NCBI RefSeq assembly: GCF_015565955.1
Contig: NZ_CP064760.1
Span: 1,736,001 to 1,800,000, forward strand
DNA: 64,000 bases
Reading direction: 5' to 3'
From: Microbacterium schleiferi
GTDB lineage: Bacteria; Actinomycetota; Actinomycetes; Actinomycetales; Microbacteriaceae
Below are positions 20,193 through 30,314 of this stretch, one piece after another (the stretch's first letter is position 1; each line of letters opens with the position of its first letter). Under the pieces are notes generated by a model. It had not been told where the DNA came from. It ran no database searches and was given only the letters and a program-made list of their open reading frames with translations. A program made the position numbers and the translations under genes.

Positions 20193-20275
20193 CCGGCGCC
20201 CGCGCCCTCTCCACCGCCCGTCGCGAGACCGCCCCCGGTCGTTGAGCGAGCGAAGCGAGACGAAACGACGCGTCG

Positions 20276-20281
20276 TATCCT
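20276..20281 (+). promoter_or_regulatory. -10 box of the alpha/beta hydrolase gene (leaderless)
   Basis: TATCCT followed by CAAACGC and then ATG 20289. Confidence 0.45.
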
Positions 20282-20288
20282 CAAACGC

Positions 20289-21014
20289 ATGGCGGTCGCA
20301 GTGGTTTTCGTTCACGGCATCCGCACGTCACGAACGATGTGGCGGGCACAAGAGCACTACCTGACCGAGCGAGGGAACCCGGTGACGGCCGTCGACCTTC
20401 CCGGGCATGGATCGCGCATGAGCGAGACGTTCTCGCTCGAGGGCGCCTTTGCGACGATCGATGACGCCGTCCGCACCGCCGCGGATGAACACGGCACGGT
20501 GCTGCTGGTTGCCCATTCCATGGGTGGGCTGCTGTCGATTGAGTACGCGGGCCAGGAGGACCCCCCTCCGATCGCGGGCTTCATCGCTGCATCCTGTACG
20601 GCAATTCCGCGCGGCGCCGCCCTACAGACCTATCGACTCCTCGCCCGCGGGTTCGACTCGCTGCCCGATCGCGGGGCCTGGCTCAGCGAACGAGTGCTGG
20701 ATGCCACCCTGCCGCCGGAAACACGGGCTGACTTCGGCGCGGGCGGCTACGCGCTCGACGCTCAAGACACCGCCCTGCGAAGTCTGTCGGTGCTGGATCT
20801 GCTGTCGGCACTGGGCCGCATCGAGGTCCCGCTGTGGTTCGTGAACGGACAGTTCGACCAGCTGCGCGTCAACGAACGCCTGTTCACGCGCGTCGCATCG
20901 GATGCGGAGCTGATCGTCGTTCCGCGGACGAGTCACCTGGTTACCGCCATGAGGCCGCGAGTGTTCAACGCCGTCCTCAACCTCGCGCTCACGACCATCG
21001 AGCAGACCTGGTAG
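20289..21014 (+). CDS. Alpha/beta hydrolase
   Basis: 241 aa, cytoplasmic, no signal peptide. Oxyanion region [12 protein letters not shown], nucleophile Ser in [10 protein letters not shown], acid Asp likely in NGQFDQLR and catalytic His in TSHLV near the C-terminus. Substrate unknown; the short cap between the Ser and Asp fits esterase- or lipase-like members. Monocistronic, divergent from lepA. Confidence 0.88.
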   Translation: MAVAVVFVHGIRTSRTMWRAQEHYLTERGNPVTAVDLPGHGSRMSETFSLEGAFATIDDAVRTAADEHGTVLLVAHSMGGLLSIEYAGQEDPPPIAGFIAASCTAIPRGAALQTYRLLARGFDSLPDRGAWLSERVLDATLPPETRADFGAGGYALDAQDTALRSLSVLDLLSALGRIEVPLWFVNGQFDQLRVNERLFTRVASDAELIVVPRTSHLVTAMRPRVFNAVLNLALTTIEQTW

Positions 21015-21120
21015 ACTCGCTGATTGGCTTGTGTGTGGGTTTTACCCTCACGATCGCTGGTGGACGCCCCTCTCTCGTCGCCGGCAGTCCATCCATCACT
21101 CGAACGAAAGACGTCTCCAC

Positions 21121-21381
21121 GTGGCGAACATCAAGTCGCAGATCAAGCGCAACAAGACCAACGAGAAGGCTCACGAGCGTAACAAGGCCGTGAAGAGCGC
21201 ACTCAAGACCGAGGTGCGCCGCACCCGCGAGGCCGTAGCCGCAGGCGACAAGGCCGCCGCCGAGAAGGCTCTGGCCTCGGCGACGAAGAAGCTCGACAAG
21301 GCCGTCAGCAAGGGCGTCATCCACGCCAACCAGGCTGCGAACCGCAAGTCGGCGATCTCGAAGCAGGTTGCAGCTCTCTGA
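21121..21381 (+). CDS. rpsT: 30S ribosomal protein S20
   Basis: 86 aa, Lys- and Ala-rich helical protein binding 16S rRNA early in assembly. It starts [20 protein letters not shown] (GTG 21121) and ends [14 protein letters not shown], both typical. A strong hairpin terminator follows 16 bases downstream. Confidence 0.97.
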   Translation: MANIKSQIKRNKTNEKAHERNKAVKSALKTEVRRTREAVAAGDKAAAEKALASATKKLDKAVSKGVIHANQAANRKSAISKQVAAL

Positions 21382-21397
21382 GCCTCACACGTCATGC

Positions 21398-21423
21398 AAA
21401 GCCCGCCCTTCGGGGCGGGCTTT
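21398..21423. terminator. Hairpin terminator between rpsT and holA
   Basis: AAAGCCCGCCC, loop TTCG, GGGCGGGCTTT: a perfect 11-bp stem with a UUCG tetraloop followed by TGTCGTTT. The symmetric ends allow termination from both converging genes. Confidence 0.9.
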
Positions 21424-21438
21424 GTCGTTTGCGGATGC

Positions 21439-22467
21439 TCAGCTGCCGAACTCGCTGCGCGTCGCGACGATCGTCACGAGACGCTCGAGCGCGAAGATGG
21501 GGTCCCGCGACGCACCCTTGACCTCGGCATCCGCTCGCGCCGCCGCCTGAATCGCGCGCCCGAGTGACTCCTCGTTCCATCCCGCCAGATCACGACGGGC
21601 GCGGTCGACCTGCCAATCCTTGACGCCGATCCGCGCGGCGATCGCCGCGGAGGACTCGCGGAGGCCAGCGACGCGGGCCATGGTCCGCAACTTGGACGCG
21701 ATCGCGGCCACGAGCGGCACCGGGTCAGCTCCACTTGCCAGCGCGTGTCGGAGCGTGATCAGCGCCTCGCCGTACCGTCCGGCGATCGCGGTATCGGCGA
21801 CGGCGAAGGCTGTTGTCTCGACTCTGCCGCCGTAGTAGCGCCGGACGATGTCGTCGGTGACGTCGCCGTCGACATCGGCGATGAGCTGTTGGCACGCCGC
21901 GGCAAGCTCGGTGAGGTCGTCGGAGAACGCCGAGACGAGCGCGCGAAGGGCCGGCGGGGCGATCCGCTTGTTCACGGCGGCGAACTCGGCCGCCGCGAAG
22001 TCGTAACGGTCGCTGTCGCGCTTGATCGCCGGGCAGGCGATCTCAATGGCATCGGCCTTGCCGCTGCGGACCGCGTCCAGGAGCTTCTTTCCCCGCACCG
22101 ACGCGCCGGTGTGTCGCAACACCACGGTTGCGCCGTCCTGGGGCGCCTCCAGGTACGCGAGGGCTTCGGTGAGGAACGGGTCGGACGCCTTCTCGACACC
22201 GAAGACGCGCACCAGCCGCGGCTCACCGAACAGCGAGGGTGAAGTGACGGTCAGCAAGGTTCCCGCGACGTAGTCATCGGCGCGCAGGTCGGTCACCTCG
22301 ACAGCGGGGTCTTCGGCGCGGACATAGTCGCGGAGGCTCGCAATCGCGCGCTCGGCGCACACATCCTCGGGGCCGGACACCAGCACGATCGGCGCGGGCC
22401 GGGGGTCACGCCACGGCACCTGCCTGATCGCCGACTTCGAGGGACTCGATCGACGGGGTGCGGCCAT
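21439..22467 (-). CDS. holA: DNA polymerase III subunit delta
   Basis: Clamp-loader subunit that opens the beta clamp. 342 aa. N-terminal ATPase-like domain with APIVLVSGPEDVCAERA and LFGEPRLVRVFGV; C-terminal collar domain. It lies downstream of comEC, but TAGGCT six bases before the ATG suggests its own promoter as well. An essential gene with an intact frame. Confidence 0.94.
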   Translation of the reverse strand: MAAPRRSSPSKSAIRQVPWRDPRPAPIVLVSGPEDVCAERAIASLRDYVRAEDPAVEVTDLRADDYVAGTLLTVTSPSLFGEPRLVRVFGVEKASDPFLTEALAYLEAPQDGATVVLRHTGASVRGKKLLDAVRSGKADAIEIACPAIKRDSDRYDFAAAEFAAVNKRIAPPALRALVSAFSDDLTELAAACQQLIADVDGDVTDDIVRRYYGGRVETTAFAVADTAIAGRYGEALITLRHALASGADPVPLVAAIASKLRTMARVAGLRESSAAIAARIGVKDWQVDRARRDLAGWNEESLGRAIQAAARADAEVKGASRDPIFALERLVTIVATRSEFGS

Positions 22468-22473
22468 GCCGAA

Positions 22474-22479
22474 AGCCTA
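22474..22479 (-). promoter_or_regulatory. -10 box of holA (leaderless)
   Basis: TAGGCT followed by TTCGGC and then ATG 22467. The TAG is also the stop codon of the repaired comEC frame. Confidence 0.45.
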
Positions 22480-24878
22480 TCCGCCACCGTCGACAGGAGC
22501 CGTCCGCTCTCGCCACAGCGACAGAGCGTCACCCTCCCCACAACCGCGACAACACCGTCTTCGTCGGTGCGCCCGATCGCCGTGCCCTGGAGCATCGTCA
22601 GCGCCAGTGCGGTCGGGTGACCGTACGTGTTGTCGGCTCCGACCCCGATCAGAGCGATCCTCGGCGCGATCTGGTCGTACAGCCCGGGGTCCTGATCGGC
22701 GCTGCCGTGGTGCGAGACCTTGACCACCTCGACGCCACCGCGGATGCTGGCCCGCAGCATCCGTTGCGGATCGGCCGAGAGATCGCCGAGGAAGAGCGAG
22801 CGTGGGACGCCGCCACCCTCGATGCTCACGGTCACCGACGAGTCGTTCCCCGGCGCAAACGGAGACCCCAGGCGTGGCCAGAGCACGCTCCAGCGTGCCC
22901 GTCCGAGCAGTCCCGTCATCCCCTGTTCAGCCGACACCACCTGCGCCCCCGCGGAGCCGAGCTCTGCCAGCAGACGCTCGTCGGCGATGCCGTCGGTCGG
23001 TCCGTGCAGCACGGTGTCTACGCGTCCGATCACCGCCTCGCTGCCCCCGACGTGGTCCTTGTCGAAGTGGGTGAGCACGAGCAGGTCGACGCGTGCGACA
23101 CCGACGCGGTCCAGGCACGCACTCACCAGTGCCGGATCGTGACCGGTGTCGATCAACGCAATCGCCCGGTCGCTGCGCACGAGCACCGCATCCCCCTGGC
23201 CCACGTCGCACATCAGGATCGACCAGTCCTCAGGGATTCCCCACCGTTGACTGATCGTGGTCGCCACGACTGTGCAGCCCCAGATCGTCACGACCCCCGC
23301 GAGCAGAATCGCCGACCCCCGCCTGATGCGCGCTGATAGTCCCTCGGGCCCGGGCAGCGCGACCGCGAGGGCGACGAGGACGCCCACAAGCGCGAGCACG
23401 GCGGCGCCGAGGACACCTGCTATCCAGGGGACGCGTGCAAACGGCAACGAACTCGCGACATCGGCAATGCCCGCGATCCACGCTGCAGGAATCCACGCGA
23501 GAGCAGCCAGACCGCTCTGCAGCACCGGGATGGGGGCGCAGAGGCAGGCGGCAAGTCCCAGCACCGTGGCCACGGGGGCTGCCGGTGCCGCAAGCAGGTT
23601 CGCCGGTACGCCCCAGAGCGGCACGGACGGATCAATCAGAACCAGTAGCGGTCCGCAGGCCAGTTGCGCCGCGAGCGGCACCGAGAGGGCGAGCGCGAGC
23701 GGTGCCGGCATGACACGCGCTAACCCGGACGCGAGCGGGCGCGCGAGCGTAAGCAGCGCACCGGTGGCGGCCACTGACAGCGCGAACCCGAGTGAGCCGG
23801 ACAACCAGGGGTCCAGGAGTAACAGCAGCACGACGGCGCCGCTCAACAGGGCGACGCCGGCCCCGGTGCGTCCCAGCAGAACGGCGAGCATTGCGATGCC
23901 GGCCATCGTCGCCGCGCGCACGACGCTCGGTTCGGGAGTGACGAGGATGACGAACCCGACGAGCGCGCCGACACCGGCGAGCACCCGGACGCGCCGCCCG
24001 GTGCGCAGAACTGTTGCAAGTCCGAAGGCGATACCGACGACGAGCGCACAGTTGGCGCCCGATACCGCGGTGAGGTGCGAGAGCGAGGACGCCTTCATGT
24101 CGGCATCCGTCTGCACGCTCACAGCAGAGGTGTCGCCGACCGCCAGCCCGGGAAGGAGTCCTCCCCCACCGCCGGGCAGACCCTCCGCCGCGCCGACCAG
24201 TGACTGCCGCAGATCTGCGGTGACCCGAAGGATCCCCGTCGGAGGCTCACGGACGTCGGTCTCGAGCGCCATGACCTGCACGACAGCGCGATCACCGGGA
24301 TACGCCGGGCGCGTGTTTCCGGTGACACGAATGAGTGCGCCCACATCGAGCTCCGAGGTCAGCTGGTCTCTCGAGACCCGCACGGTGGCATCGGTCCACC
24401 CGCTGATCGGTTCTCCCTCCGGTCCGAGGAGGCGGACTACCGCGTCGAAAGCGCGCTGGCCTCCGGGGCGGGGCTCGACCTTGCCCGTAACCGTCGCCTC
24501 CACCTCGACCACGCGAGAGACGTCTCCGAATGCGTCGCGGGCAGCTTCCCGCGCCGGCTGCGCGAGAGCGACGTGGAGGGCGACCGCGGCACCCGCGGCG
24601 AAAGCCACCGTCATGACCGCGAAGAGTGCGGCGAGCGTTCCGGCGCCCATTCGGGTGTGCGGCTGCTCTGTCCGGGACAATCCCGAGCTCTGGATGACCT
24701 CAGACCGTCGCGAGAGCACGACGAGCACAGCTCCACCGCCCACAGCCGCGATCGCGAGGACACCCGCGAGCATGGGCGCCAGACCAGGTTGGTTCACGAC
24801 CGCGTACGCTGCCGCCCAGCTCACCGCGGCCGCCGGTACCAGCCGCGCAGTGCGCCACCCCAGGCTCTGGTTCGCCAC
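22477..24878 (-). CDS. comEC: ComEC/Rec2 DNA-uptake membrane protein, frame broken near the C-terminus
   Basis: Channel for single-stranded DNA import; 800 aa when repaired. An N-terminal soluble/OB region, a competence domain of many membrane helices, and a metallo-beta-lactamase domain with LTHFDKDHVGGSE and SHHGSADQD. At a run of four G on the coding strand (22536-22539, near residue 779) the frame shifts and would run 180 bases into holA. One more G gives VVGEGDALSLWRERTAPVDG and a stop at 22477, ten bases before holA. Start is GTG 24878. Confidence 0.92.
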
Positions 24879-24891
24879 TGCCCTTCCCCGC

Positions 24892-25470
24892 TCAGACTGT
24901 CACGAGGTCACGAAGAGACTCGAGCATCTTCGGCCCGATCCCCGACACCGACAGCAGGTCATCGACACTCGCGAACCGACCGTTGGCGTCCCGCCATTCG
25001 ATGATGCGACCGGCGATCGCCGGGCCCACCCCGGGCAGCGTGTCGAGCGCCGCCTGATCCGCGGTGTTCAGATTCACCCGCCCATCGGCCGCCACACCGG
25101 CCGGACCCACCGGCGCGGCCTCCCCAACCCGCGGCACCACGAGCTGCTCGCCATCTGAGACGGGGCGCGCAAGATTCACCCCTGCCGCGTCGGCGTCGTC
25201 GGCAAGCCCGCCCGCAGCTGCCACGGCATCCACGACCCGGGCATCCGGATGCAGGACGTACAGTCCCGGCGCGTGCACCGCGCCCGACACATGCACGTAG
25301 AGCGAGGCGGATGCCGATGCGACCGTCACAGGCGCGGGCGTCAGCGACTGCGTGGCAACGGAGCCGCGGACGACCCCGACAACGACCGCGACCGCAAGAC
25401 CACCGAGAGCGAGGACGATGACCGCACCAACGCCCCACCGTCGACGATCATCGCGCGCAAGCCCACCCAC
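24892..25470 (-). CDS. comEA: Competence protein ComEA (SLBB plus helix-hairpin-helix)
   Basis: DNA receptor of the uptake system, 192 aa. One N-terminal membrane helix (residues 14-38), an SLBB domain (YVHVSGAVHAPGLYVL) and tandem helix-hairpin-helix motifs (VNLNTADQAALDTLPGVGP, LSVSGIGPKMLESLRDL). The start lies six bases after TAGCGT. With comEC it forms the conserved com locus; pilus genes are not in the window, so competence cannot be concluded. Confidence 0.95.
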   Translation of the reverse strand: MGGLARDDRRRWGVGAVIVLALGGLAVAVVVGVVRGSVATQSLTPAPVTVASASASLYVHVSGAVHAPGLYVLHPDARVVDAVAAAGGLADDADAAGVNLARPVSDGEQLVVPRVGEAAPVGPAGVAADGRVNLNTADQAALDTLPGVGPAIAGRIIEWRDANGRFASVDDLLSVSGIGPKMLESLRDLVTV

Positions 25471-25476
25471 ACCGCG

Positions 25477-25482
25477 ACGCTA
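25477..25482 (-). promoter_or_regulatory. -10 box of comEA-comEC (leaderless)
   Basis: TAGCGT followed by CGCGGT and then GTG 25470. Confidence 0.45.
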
Positions 25483-25562
25483 CGACCGGGACGCGTCACC
25501 GTCGGGACCGCACCATCCCGGCCGGGGCAAGAAGCCGCGACCGGGACGGTGGGGAGGAAACC

Positions 25563-28142
25563 TCAGTGCGTGCTGAAGCTGACGACCTTGGGAGCCCGAA
25601 CGATGGCCCGCGTGATCTCGCGGCCGGCGAGCGAACGCACCACCCGCTCGTCGGCGCGCGCCAGAGCTTCGAGGTCGGCGCCGTCGATCTTGGCTGACAC
25701 CTCGAGGGTCGCCCGAACCTTGCCATCGATCTGAACGACAGCCGTGACCGTGTCTTCGACCAACAAGGTGGGATCGGCCTGTCGCCACCCGGCGAGTCCG
25801 ACGAACGGCTCGTAGCCGAGCGCTTCCCACATTTCTTCCGCAGTGTGGGGGGCGAACAGGTCAAGCACCATGGCGACGGCCTCGGCGGCTTCCCGAACAG
25901 CCGGGTCCGCGGGCCCGGCGCCCGAGTCGATCGTCTTGCGGATCGCGTTGACCAGCTCCATGAGCCGCGCCACGACGACGTTGAACTTCGTCTGCTCGAT
26001 GAGGCCCGGCGCCTCGGCCCACAGCCGATGAGTGATGCGCCGCAGCGCGACGTCACCCTCGGCCCAGACGACATCGCGTTCGCTGGTCACGTCCTGCGCG
26101 ACGCGCCAGGCGCGTGAGAGGAACTTCTGGGCGCCCGTCGTCGAGACATCATCCCAGTCTTTGTCGTCTTCAACCGGGCCGGCAAAGGCAAGCGCCACAC
26201 GAAGGGCGTCGGCGCCGTGCGTCGCGAGCTCTTCGTGGAACAGCACGAGATTGCCCTTGCTCTTGGACATCTTCGAGCCGCCCAGGATCACCATGCCCTG
26301 ATTGATGAGGCTCGAGAACGGCTCGGTGAAGTCCACCAGGCCCATGTCGAAGAGGACCTTGGTGATGAACCGCGCATAAAGCAAGTGCAAGATCGCGTGC
26401 TCGACACCGCCGATGTAGAAATCGACCGGCGCCCACCGCTGTGCTTCCGCCGAATCGAAGGCGACAGTGTCGCTGCCGGGCGAGAGGAAGCGCAGGAAGT
26501 ACCACGAGCTGTCGACGAACGTATCCATCGTGTCGGGGTCACGGAGGGCGGCTTCGCCGGTCTCGGGGTCCGTGGTCGCCATCCACTCCGAGACAGCGCC
26601 CAGCGGTGAGGTTCCCTTCGGTGCCAGATCCAGTCCGTGCGCGTCGGGAAGACGCACAGGCAACTGATCTTCCGGGACGGGCACGATGCGACCGTCCTCG
26701 GTGTGGACCATGGGGATCGGCGTGCCCCAGAAGCGCTGGCGTGAGATGAGCCAGTCACGCAGGCGATACGACTTGGAGGCACGGCCCGTGCCCGCTGCAG
26801 TGAGCTGCTCCGTGATCCGGGCTATTGCGTTGCGCTTGCTCAGACCGTCGAGCGATCCGGAGTTGATCAGCCGCCCCTCGCCGGTGAGGGCGACGCCGGT
26901 CTTTGCCGGATCAATCGACTCGATGTCGTCTGCGTCGTCGGCGATGGGGCCGTCCTCGCCGATCACCGGAATTGCCCCGGTCGCCGGCGCCGTCGTGTCC
27001 ACGACGACGCGTATCGGCAGGTCGAACGCTCGCGCGAAATCGAGGTCGCGCTGATCGTGTGCCGGCACGGCCATCACCGCACCGTGGCCGTAGTCGGCCA
27101 GCACGTAGTCGGCAGCCCAGATCGGCAGCCGCTCACCGTTGATGGGGTTGATCGCGTAGCGATCCAGGAACACACCGGTCTTCGGGCGGTCCGTGTTCTG
27201 ACGCTCGATCTCGGTTTGCTTCTGGACGGTCTCGAGATACGCCTGGAAATCCGACTGGACCGCCTGCGACGACCCGGATGCCAGTTCAGCAGCCAGATCA
27301 CTGTCGGGGGCGACGACCATGAACGTCGCGCCGTAGAGCGTGTCGGGGCGGGTGGAGAAGACCGTGACCTTCTCGGCACGGCCCTCGATCTCGAAATCGA
27401 TGTCGGCGCCCACGGAGCGACCGATCCAGTTGCGCTGCATCTGGATGACCTTGTGTGGCCAGAACCCCTCAAGTTGGTTCAGGTCGTCAAGCAACCGGTC
27501 GGCGTAGTCGGTAATGCGGAAGTACCACTGCGTGAGCTTCTTCTTGACAACCTCGGCGCCGCACCGCTCGCAGTGTCCGTCGACGACCTGCTCGTTGGCG
27601 AGCACCGTCTGGTCGACCGGACACCAGTTGACCGGGCTCTCTTTGCGGTAGGCAAGCCCCCGCTCGAAGAGCTGCTGGAAGAGCCACTGATTCCAGTGGT
27701 AATACTCGGGATCGCTCGTGTGGAGAACGCGATTCCAGTCGAAGGAGACCCCGTAGGAGCGGAAGCCGGCCTTCTGCTGGTCGATGTTCGCGTACGTCCA
27801 CTCCTTCGGATCGGCGCCCCGCTTGATGGCGGCGTTCTCAGCAGGAAGACCGAAGGAATCCCACCCGATCGGGTTGAGAACGTTGTAGCCGCGGTGGCGC
27901 CACGCCCGAGCGACGATGTCGGAGTAGAGGTAGTTCTCGGCGTGCCCCATGTGCAGATCGCCGGACGGATACGGGAACATCGCAAGCACATACTTGCGTG
28001 GACGCGTATCGTCGGCGCCCCCGGCCCGGAAGGGGTCCGCAGCAGCCCACCGTTCCTGCCACGTGGCCTGGATCGTCTGCGGGTCATACCCGCCGTCGGG
28101 ACCGTGGGCGGCAGGGGTGTCGGTCGGGGCGATTTGACTCAC
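25563..28142 (-). CDS. leuS: Leucyl-tRNA synthetase
   Basis: Class I synthetase, 859 aa, complete. HIGH-type motif in [20 protein letters not shown] in [13 protein letters not shown], and an editing domain inserted in the Rossmann fold (residues ~220-420). The zinc-type CERCGAEVV is present. Starts with GTG 28142. No T-box is seen in its short upstream region. Confidence 0.97.
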   Translation of the reverse strand: MSQIAPTDTPAAHGPDGGYDPQTIQATWQERWAAADPFRAGGADDTRPRKYVLAMFPYPSGDLHMGHAENYLYSDIVARAWRHRGYNVLNPIGWDSFGLPAENAAIKRGADPKEWTYANIDQQKAGFRSYGVSFDWNRVLHTSDPEYYHWNQWLFQQLFERGLAYRKESPVNWCPVDQTVLANEQVVDGHCERCGAEVVKKKLTQWYFRITDYADRLLDDLNQLEGFWPHKVIQMQRNWIGRSVGADIDFEIEGRAEKVTVFSTRPDTLYGATFMVVAPDSDLAAELASGSSQAVQSDFQAYLETVQKQTEIERQNTDRPKTGVFLDRYAINPINGERLPIWAADYVLADYGHGAVMAVPAHDQRDLDFARAFDLPIRVVVDTTAPATGAIPVIGEDGPIADDADDIESIDPAKTGVALTGEGRLINSGSLDGLSKRNAIARITEQLTAAGTGRASKSYRLRDWLISRQRFWGTPIPMVHTEDGRIVPVPEDQLPVRLPDAHGLDLAPKGTSPLGAVSEWMATTDPETGEAALRDPDTMDTFVDSSWYFLRFLSPGSDTVAFDSAEAQRWAPVDFYIGGVEHAILHLLYARFITKVLFDMGLVDFTEPFSSLINQGMVILGGSKMSKSKGNLVLFHEELATHGADALRVALAFAGPVEDDKDWDDVSTTGAQKFLSRAWRVAQDVTSERDVVWAEGDVALRRITHRLWAEAPGLIEQTKFNVVVARLMELVNAIRKTIDSGAGPADPAVREAAEAVAMVLDLFAPHTAEEMWEALGYEPFVGLAGWRQADPTLLVEDTVTAVVQIDGKVRATLEVSAKIDGADLEALARADERVVRSLAGREITRAIVRAPKVVSFSTH

Positions 28143-28189
28143 GTAACGGGTACCAATCGGGATGCAGGGAGGGCGCGCGAAAGCGCACC

Positions 28190-28213
28190 ATCCAGGCTAC
28201 CGGATGCCTGGAT
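28190..28213. terminator. Inverted repeat after pabB, possible terminator
   Basis: ATCCAGGC, eight bases, GCCTGGAT: a perfect 8-bp stem directly after the pabB stop and before leuS. There is no T-run, so it may serve another purpose. Confidence 0.35.
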
Positions 28214-29566
28214 TCACGCGGTCGGACCAGCGTCGACCCAACCCTGCGGAACTGACGCCCCGAGAGCTGCGAGCGGTCCGCGCGCTTTCACCACGACCTC
28301 GGCGACTTCTGCCGGCGGATGCGAGAGCCACGTGATTCCGCCGCCCGCGCCGACGTACGCGTGGTCACGTTCGATGACGATCGACCGGATGACCATCGCC
28401 AGATCCAGGTCTCCCTCAGGCGAGATCCAGCCGAAGCATCCGGCGAAGACCCCGCGAGGTGCCCCCTCGAGCCGGTGCAAGAGCGACATCGCTGACAGCT
28501 TCGGCGCGCCGGTCATACTTCCGGCGGGGAAGGTCGCCGCGAGAAGGTCTGACACCCGAAGACCCGGGATGAGGTCACCAGCCACCGTGCTGACCAGCTG
28601 GTGCACTGCCGGATAGGACTCGACCTCGAACAGCCGCTCAACTGTGACGGTCCCGGTCTGGCAGATCCGCGAGAGGTCGTTGCGCATGAGATCGACGATC
28701 ATGACGTTCTCGGCCCGCTCCTTGATATCCGAGCGGAGGTCCGCGGCAAGGTCGGCATCTGTTCCGGCATCCGCGGACCGGGGGCGCGTGCCCTTGATCG
28801 GATGCGTCCGCACCCGCCCGCGCTCGACCTCGAGGAACTGCTCGGGACTCGCGCTGAGCAGCGTGCGACCAGAGATCCGCACGAACCCGCCGTGATGAGC
28901 GCTGAGCCCCCGTCGGAGGCGGCGGTAGGCAGCGACCGCGTCGACAGCCCCCGATACCGTGAATCGCGTCGTGAGGCACAGCTGGTAGGCGTTGCCCTGG
29001 CGAATCTGCTCGCGGCATTCGTCGATGAGAGCCGCGTACGTCGACGCGTCGTGGCGCGCGGATGCCTGGACCGGCGTCGGGTCCGCAATACCACCGAGCT
29101 GCGGGAGCTCGCGGAGCTCTGCCGCTAACGCCGTCGCGTCCAGCAACGCGGCGGCCGCGCCGGGCAGTCCCGCGGCTGAAAAGACCGTGACGCGAGAGGT
29201 CGCGTGGTCGAACTCGACGACGGCGAGCACCCGCATCCACCGCGCTCCCCCATCCGCGCTCGGAAAGGACGGCGCCCCAGCCCGCCGCGCACCGCCTTCG
29301 TACCCGAACCAGCCCACCCACCCACCGGGACGGGGGCCGCGCTCGCGCGATGGCTCGGCGGAATCACCGCTGCCTCCGTTGAGGGTGACCTGATCGATCT
29401 CGTCGGGAGATACCGGCTCGCCGACACCGACCCAGCTGCGGCCGGATGCCGCTTCGGGTCCGGCATCCAGCCAGAACGCGTTCTCGTGGCACTCGGCCCA
29501 GCCGCAGAAGACCCGTTCCGGGTCGAGCCACGACCTCAGCGGAACGATCGACGGCGGCGTGGTCAC
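28214..29566 (-). CDS. pabB: Aminodeoxychorismate synthase component I
   Basis: Chorismate-binding enzyme making 4-amino-4-deoxychorismate for folate. 450 aa. HPIKGTRPR carries the Lys typical of PabB; anthranilate synthases have Ala here. ERAENVMIVDLMRNDLSRI and FPAGSMTGAPK are the other active-site motifs. The gene starts at GTG 29566 after TAGCCT. No pabA or pabC adjoins it. Confidence 0.93.
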   Translation of the reverse strand: MTTPPSIVPLRSWLDPERVFCGWAECHENAFWLDAGPEAASGRSWVGVGEPVSPDEIDQVTLNGGSGDSAEPSRERGPRPGGWVGWFGYEGGARRAGAPSFPSADGGARWMRVLAVVEFDHATSRVTVFSAAGLPGAAAALLDATALAAELRELPQLGGIADPTPVQASARHDASTYAALIDECREQIRQGNAYQLCLTTRFTVSGAVDAVAAYRRLRRGLSAHHGGFVRISGRTLLSASPEQFLEVERGRVRTHPIKGTRPRSADAGTDADLAADLRSDIKERAENVMIVDLMRNDLSRICQTGTVTVERLFEVESYPAVHQLVSTVAGDLIPGLRVSDLLAATFPAGSMTGAPKLSAMSLLHRLEGAPRGVFAGCFGWISPEGDLDLAMVIRSIVIERDHAYVGAGGGITWLSHPPAEVAEVVVKARGPLAALGASVPQGWVDAGPTA

Positions 29567-29573
29567 GCCTCAC

Positions 29574-29579
29574 AGGCTA
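29574..29579 (-). promoter_or_regulatory. -10 box of pabB (leaderless)
   Basis: TAGCCT followed by GTGAGGC and then GTG 29566. Confidence 0.45.
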
Positions 29580-29596
29580 AACGGTGCAGGCGGCTC

Positions 29597-29602
29597 TACG
29601 CT
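29597..29602 (+). promoter_or_regulatory. -10 box of the DedA gene (leaderless)
   Basis: TACGCT followed by TCAAGA and then ATG 29609. It excludes the longer open frame that begins inside pabB. Confidence 0.5.
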
Positions 29603-29608
29603 TCAAGA

Positions 29609-30310
29609 ATGAACGAGTGGCTGACGTGGCTGCTGGACACGGTGCAGGGCGTTGATCCCGTGGTCCGCACTCTCTTCGCCGGCCTCGCGATCATGCTGGA
29701 AACGAGCGTGCTCGTGGGACTGGTCGTTCCCGGAGACACTGTCGTGATCATCGCCGGCACCGCCGTCGCGAGCCCCTGGGAGGGGGTGGCGCTGGGCGTT
29801 GCGGTCGTGATCGGAGCCCTGATCGGCGAGAGCATCGGATTCTGGCTGGGGCGATTCCTGGGTCCACGCATCCGGTATTCACGCCTCGGCGCTCGGATCG
29901 GGGAACGCGCGTGGATCCGAGCCGAACTGTATGTCAGCCGGCGCGGCGGCATCGCGATCTTCCTCAGTCGGTTCTTGCCCGTCCTGCACTCCCTCGTGCC
30001 GCTGACGGTCGGGATGACGGGATATGCGTACCGACGATTTCTTGCCTGGACGGCGCCCGCCTGCATCCTGTGGGCAGCGATCTATGTCTCGGTTTCCTCG
30101 GCAGCGGCGGGAACCTACCGCGACCTCGCCGACAGCGCCCACTACGCGGGCTACATCTTCGTCGCTGCGATCGCCGTCTTCATCCTCGCCATCTTCGTCG
30201 GCAAGAAGGTGTTGCAGCGTCTGGAGCGCCGACACATGGAGACGGATGACGAGAGCGGCCTGACCGGTGGGGCTCCGCGGAACCGCACCGTCGATGACAT
30301 GACAGACTGA
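29609..30310 (+). CDS. DedA / SNARE-associated family membrane protein
   Basis: 233 aa. Membrane protein with re-entrant and transmembrane segments. Motifs VPGDTVVIIAGTAV (residue ~40), GESIGFWLGRFLGPR (~72) and FLSRFLPVLHSLVPLTVGM (~112) match DedA-family lipid scramblases, including the conserved Arg of the FxRFxP signature. Probable role in recycling undecaprenyl phosphate or phospholipids. The hydrophilic C-terminus is variable. Confidence 0.9.
   Translation: MNEWLTWLLDTVQGVDPVVRTLFAGLAIMLETSVLVGLVVPGDTVVIIAGTAVASPWEGVALGVAVVIGALIGESIGFWLGRFLGPRIRYSRLGARIGERAWIRAELYVSRRGGIAIFLSRFLPVLHSLVPLTVGMTGYAYRRFLAWTAPACILWAAIYVSVSSAAAGTYRDLADSAHYAGYIFVAAIAVFILAIFVGKKVLQRLERRHMETDDESGLTGGAPRNRTVDDMTD
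30303..30308 (+). promoter_or_regulatory. Possible -10 box of the App1-like gene
   Basis: CAGACT followed by GAACGG and then GTG 30315. The first base deviates. Read-through from the DedA gene is also likely. Confidence 0.3.
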
Positions 30311-30314
30311 ACGG

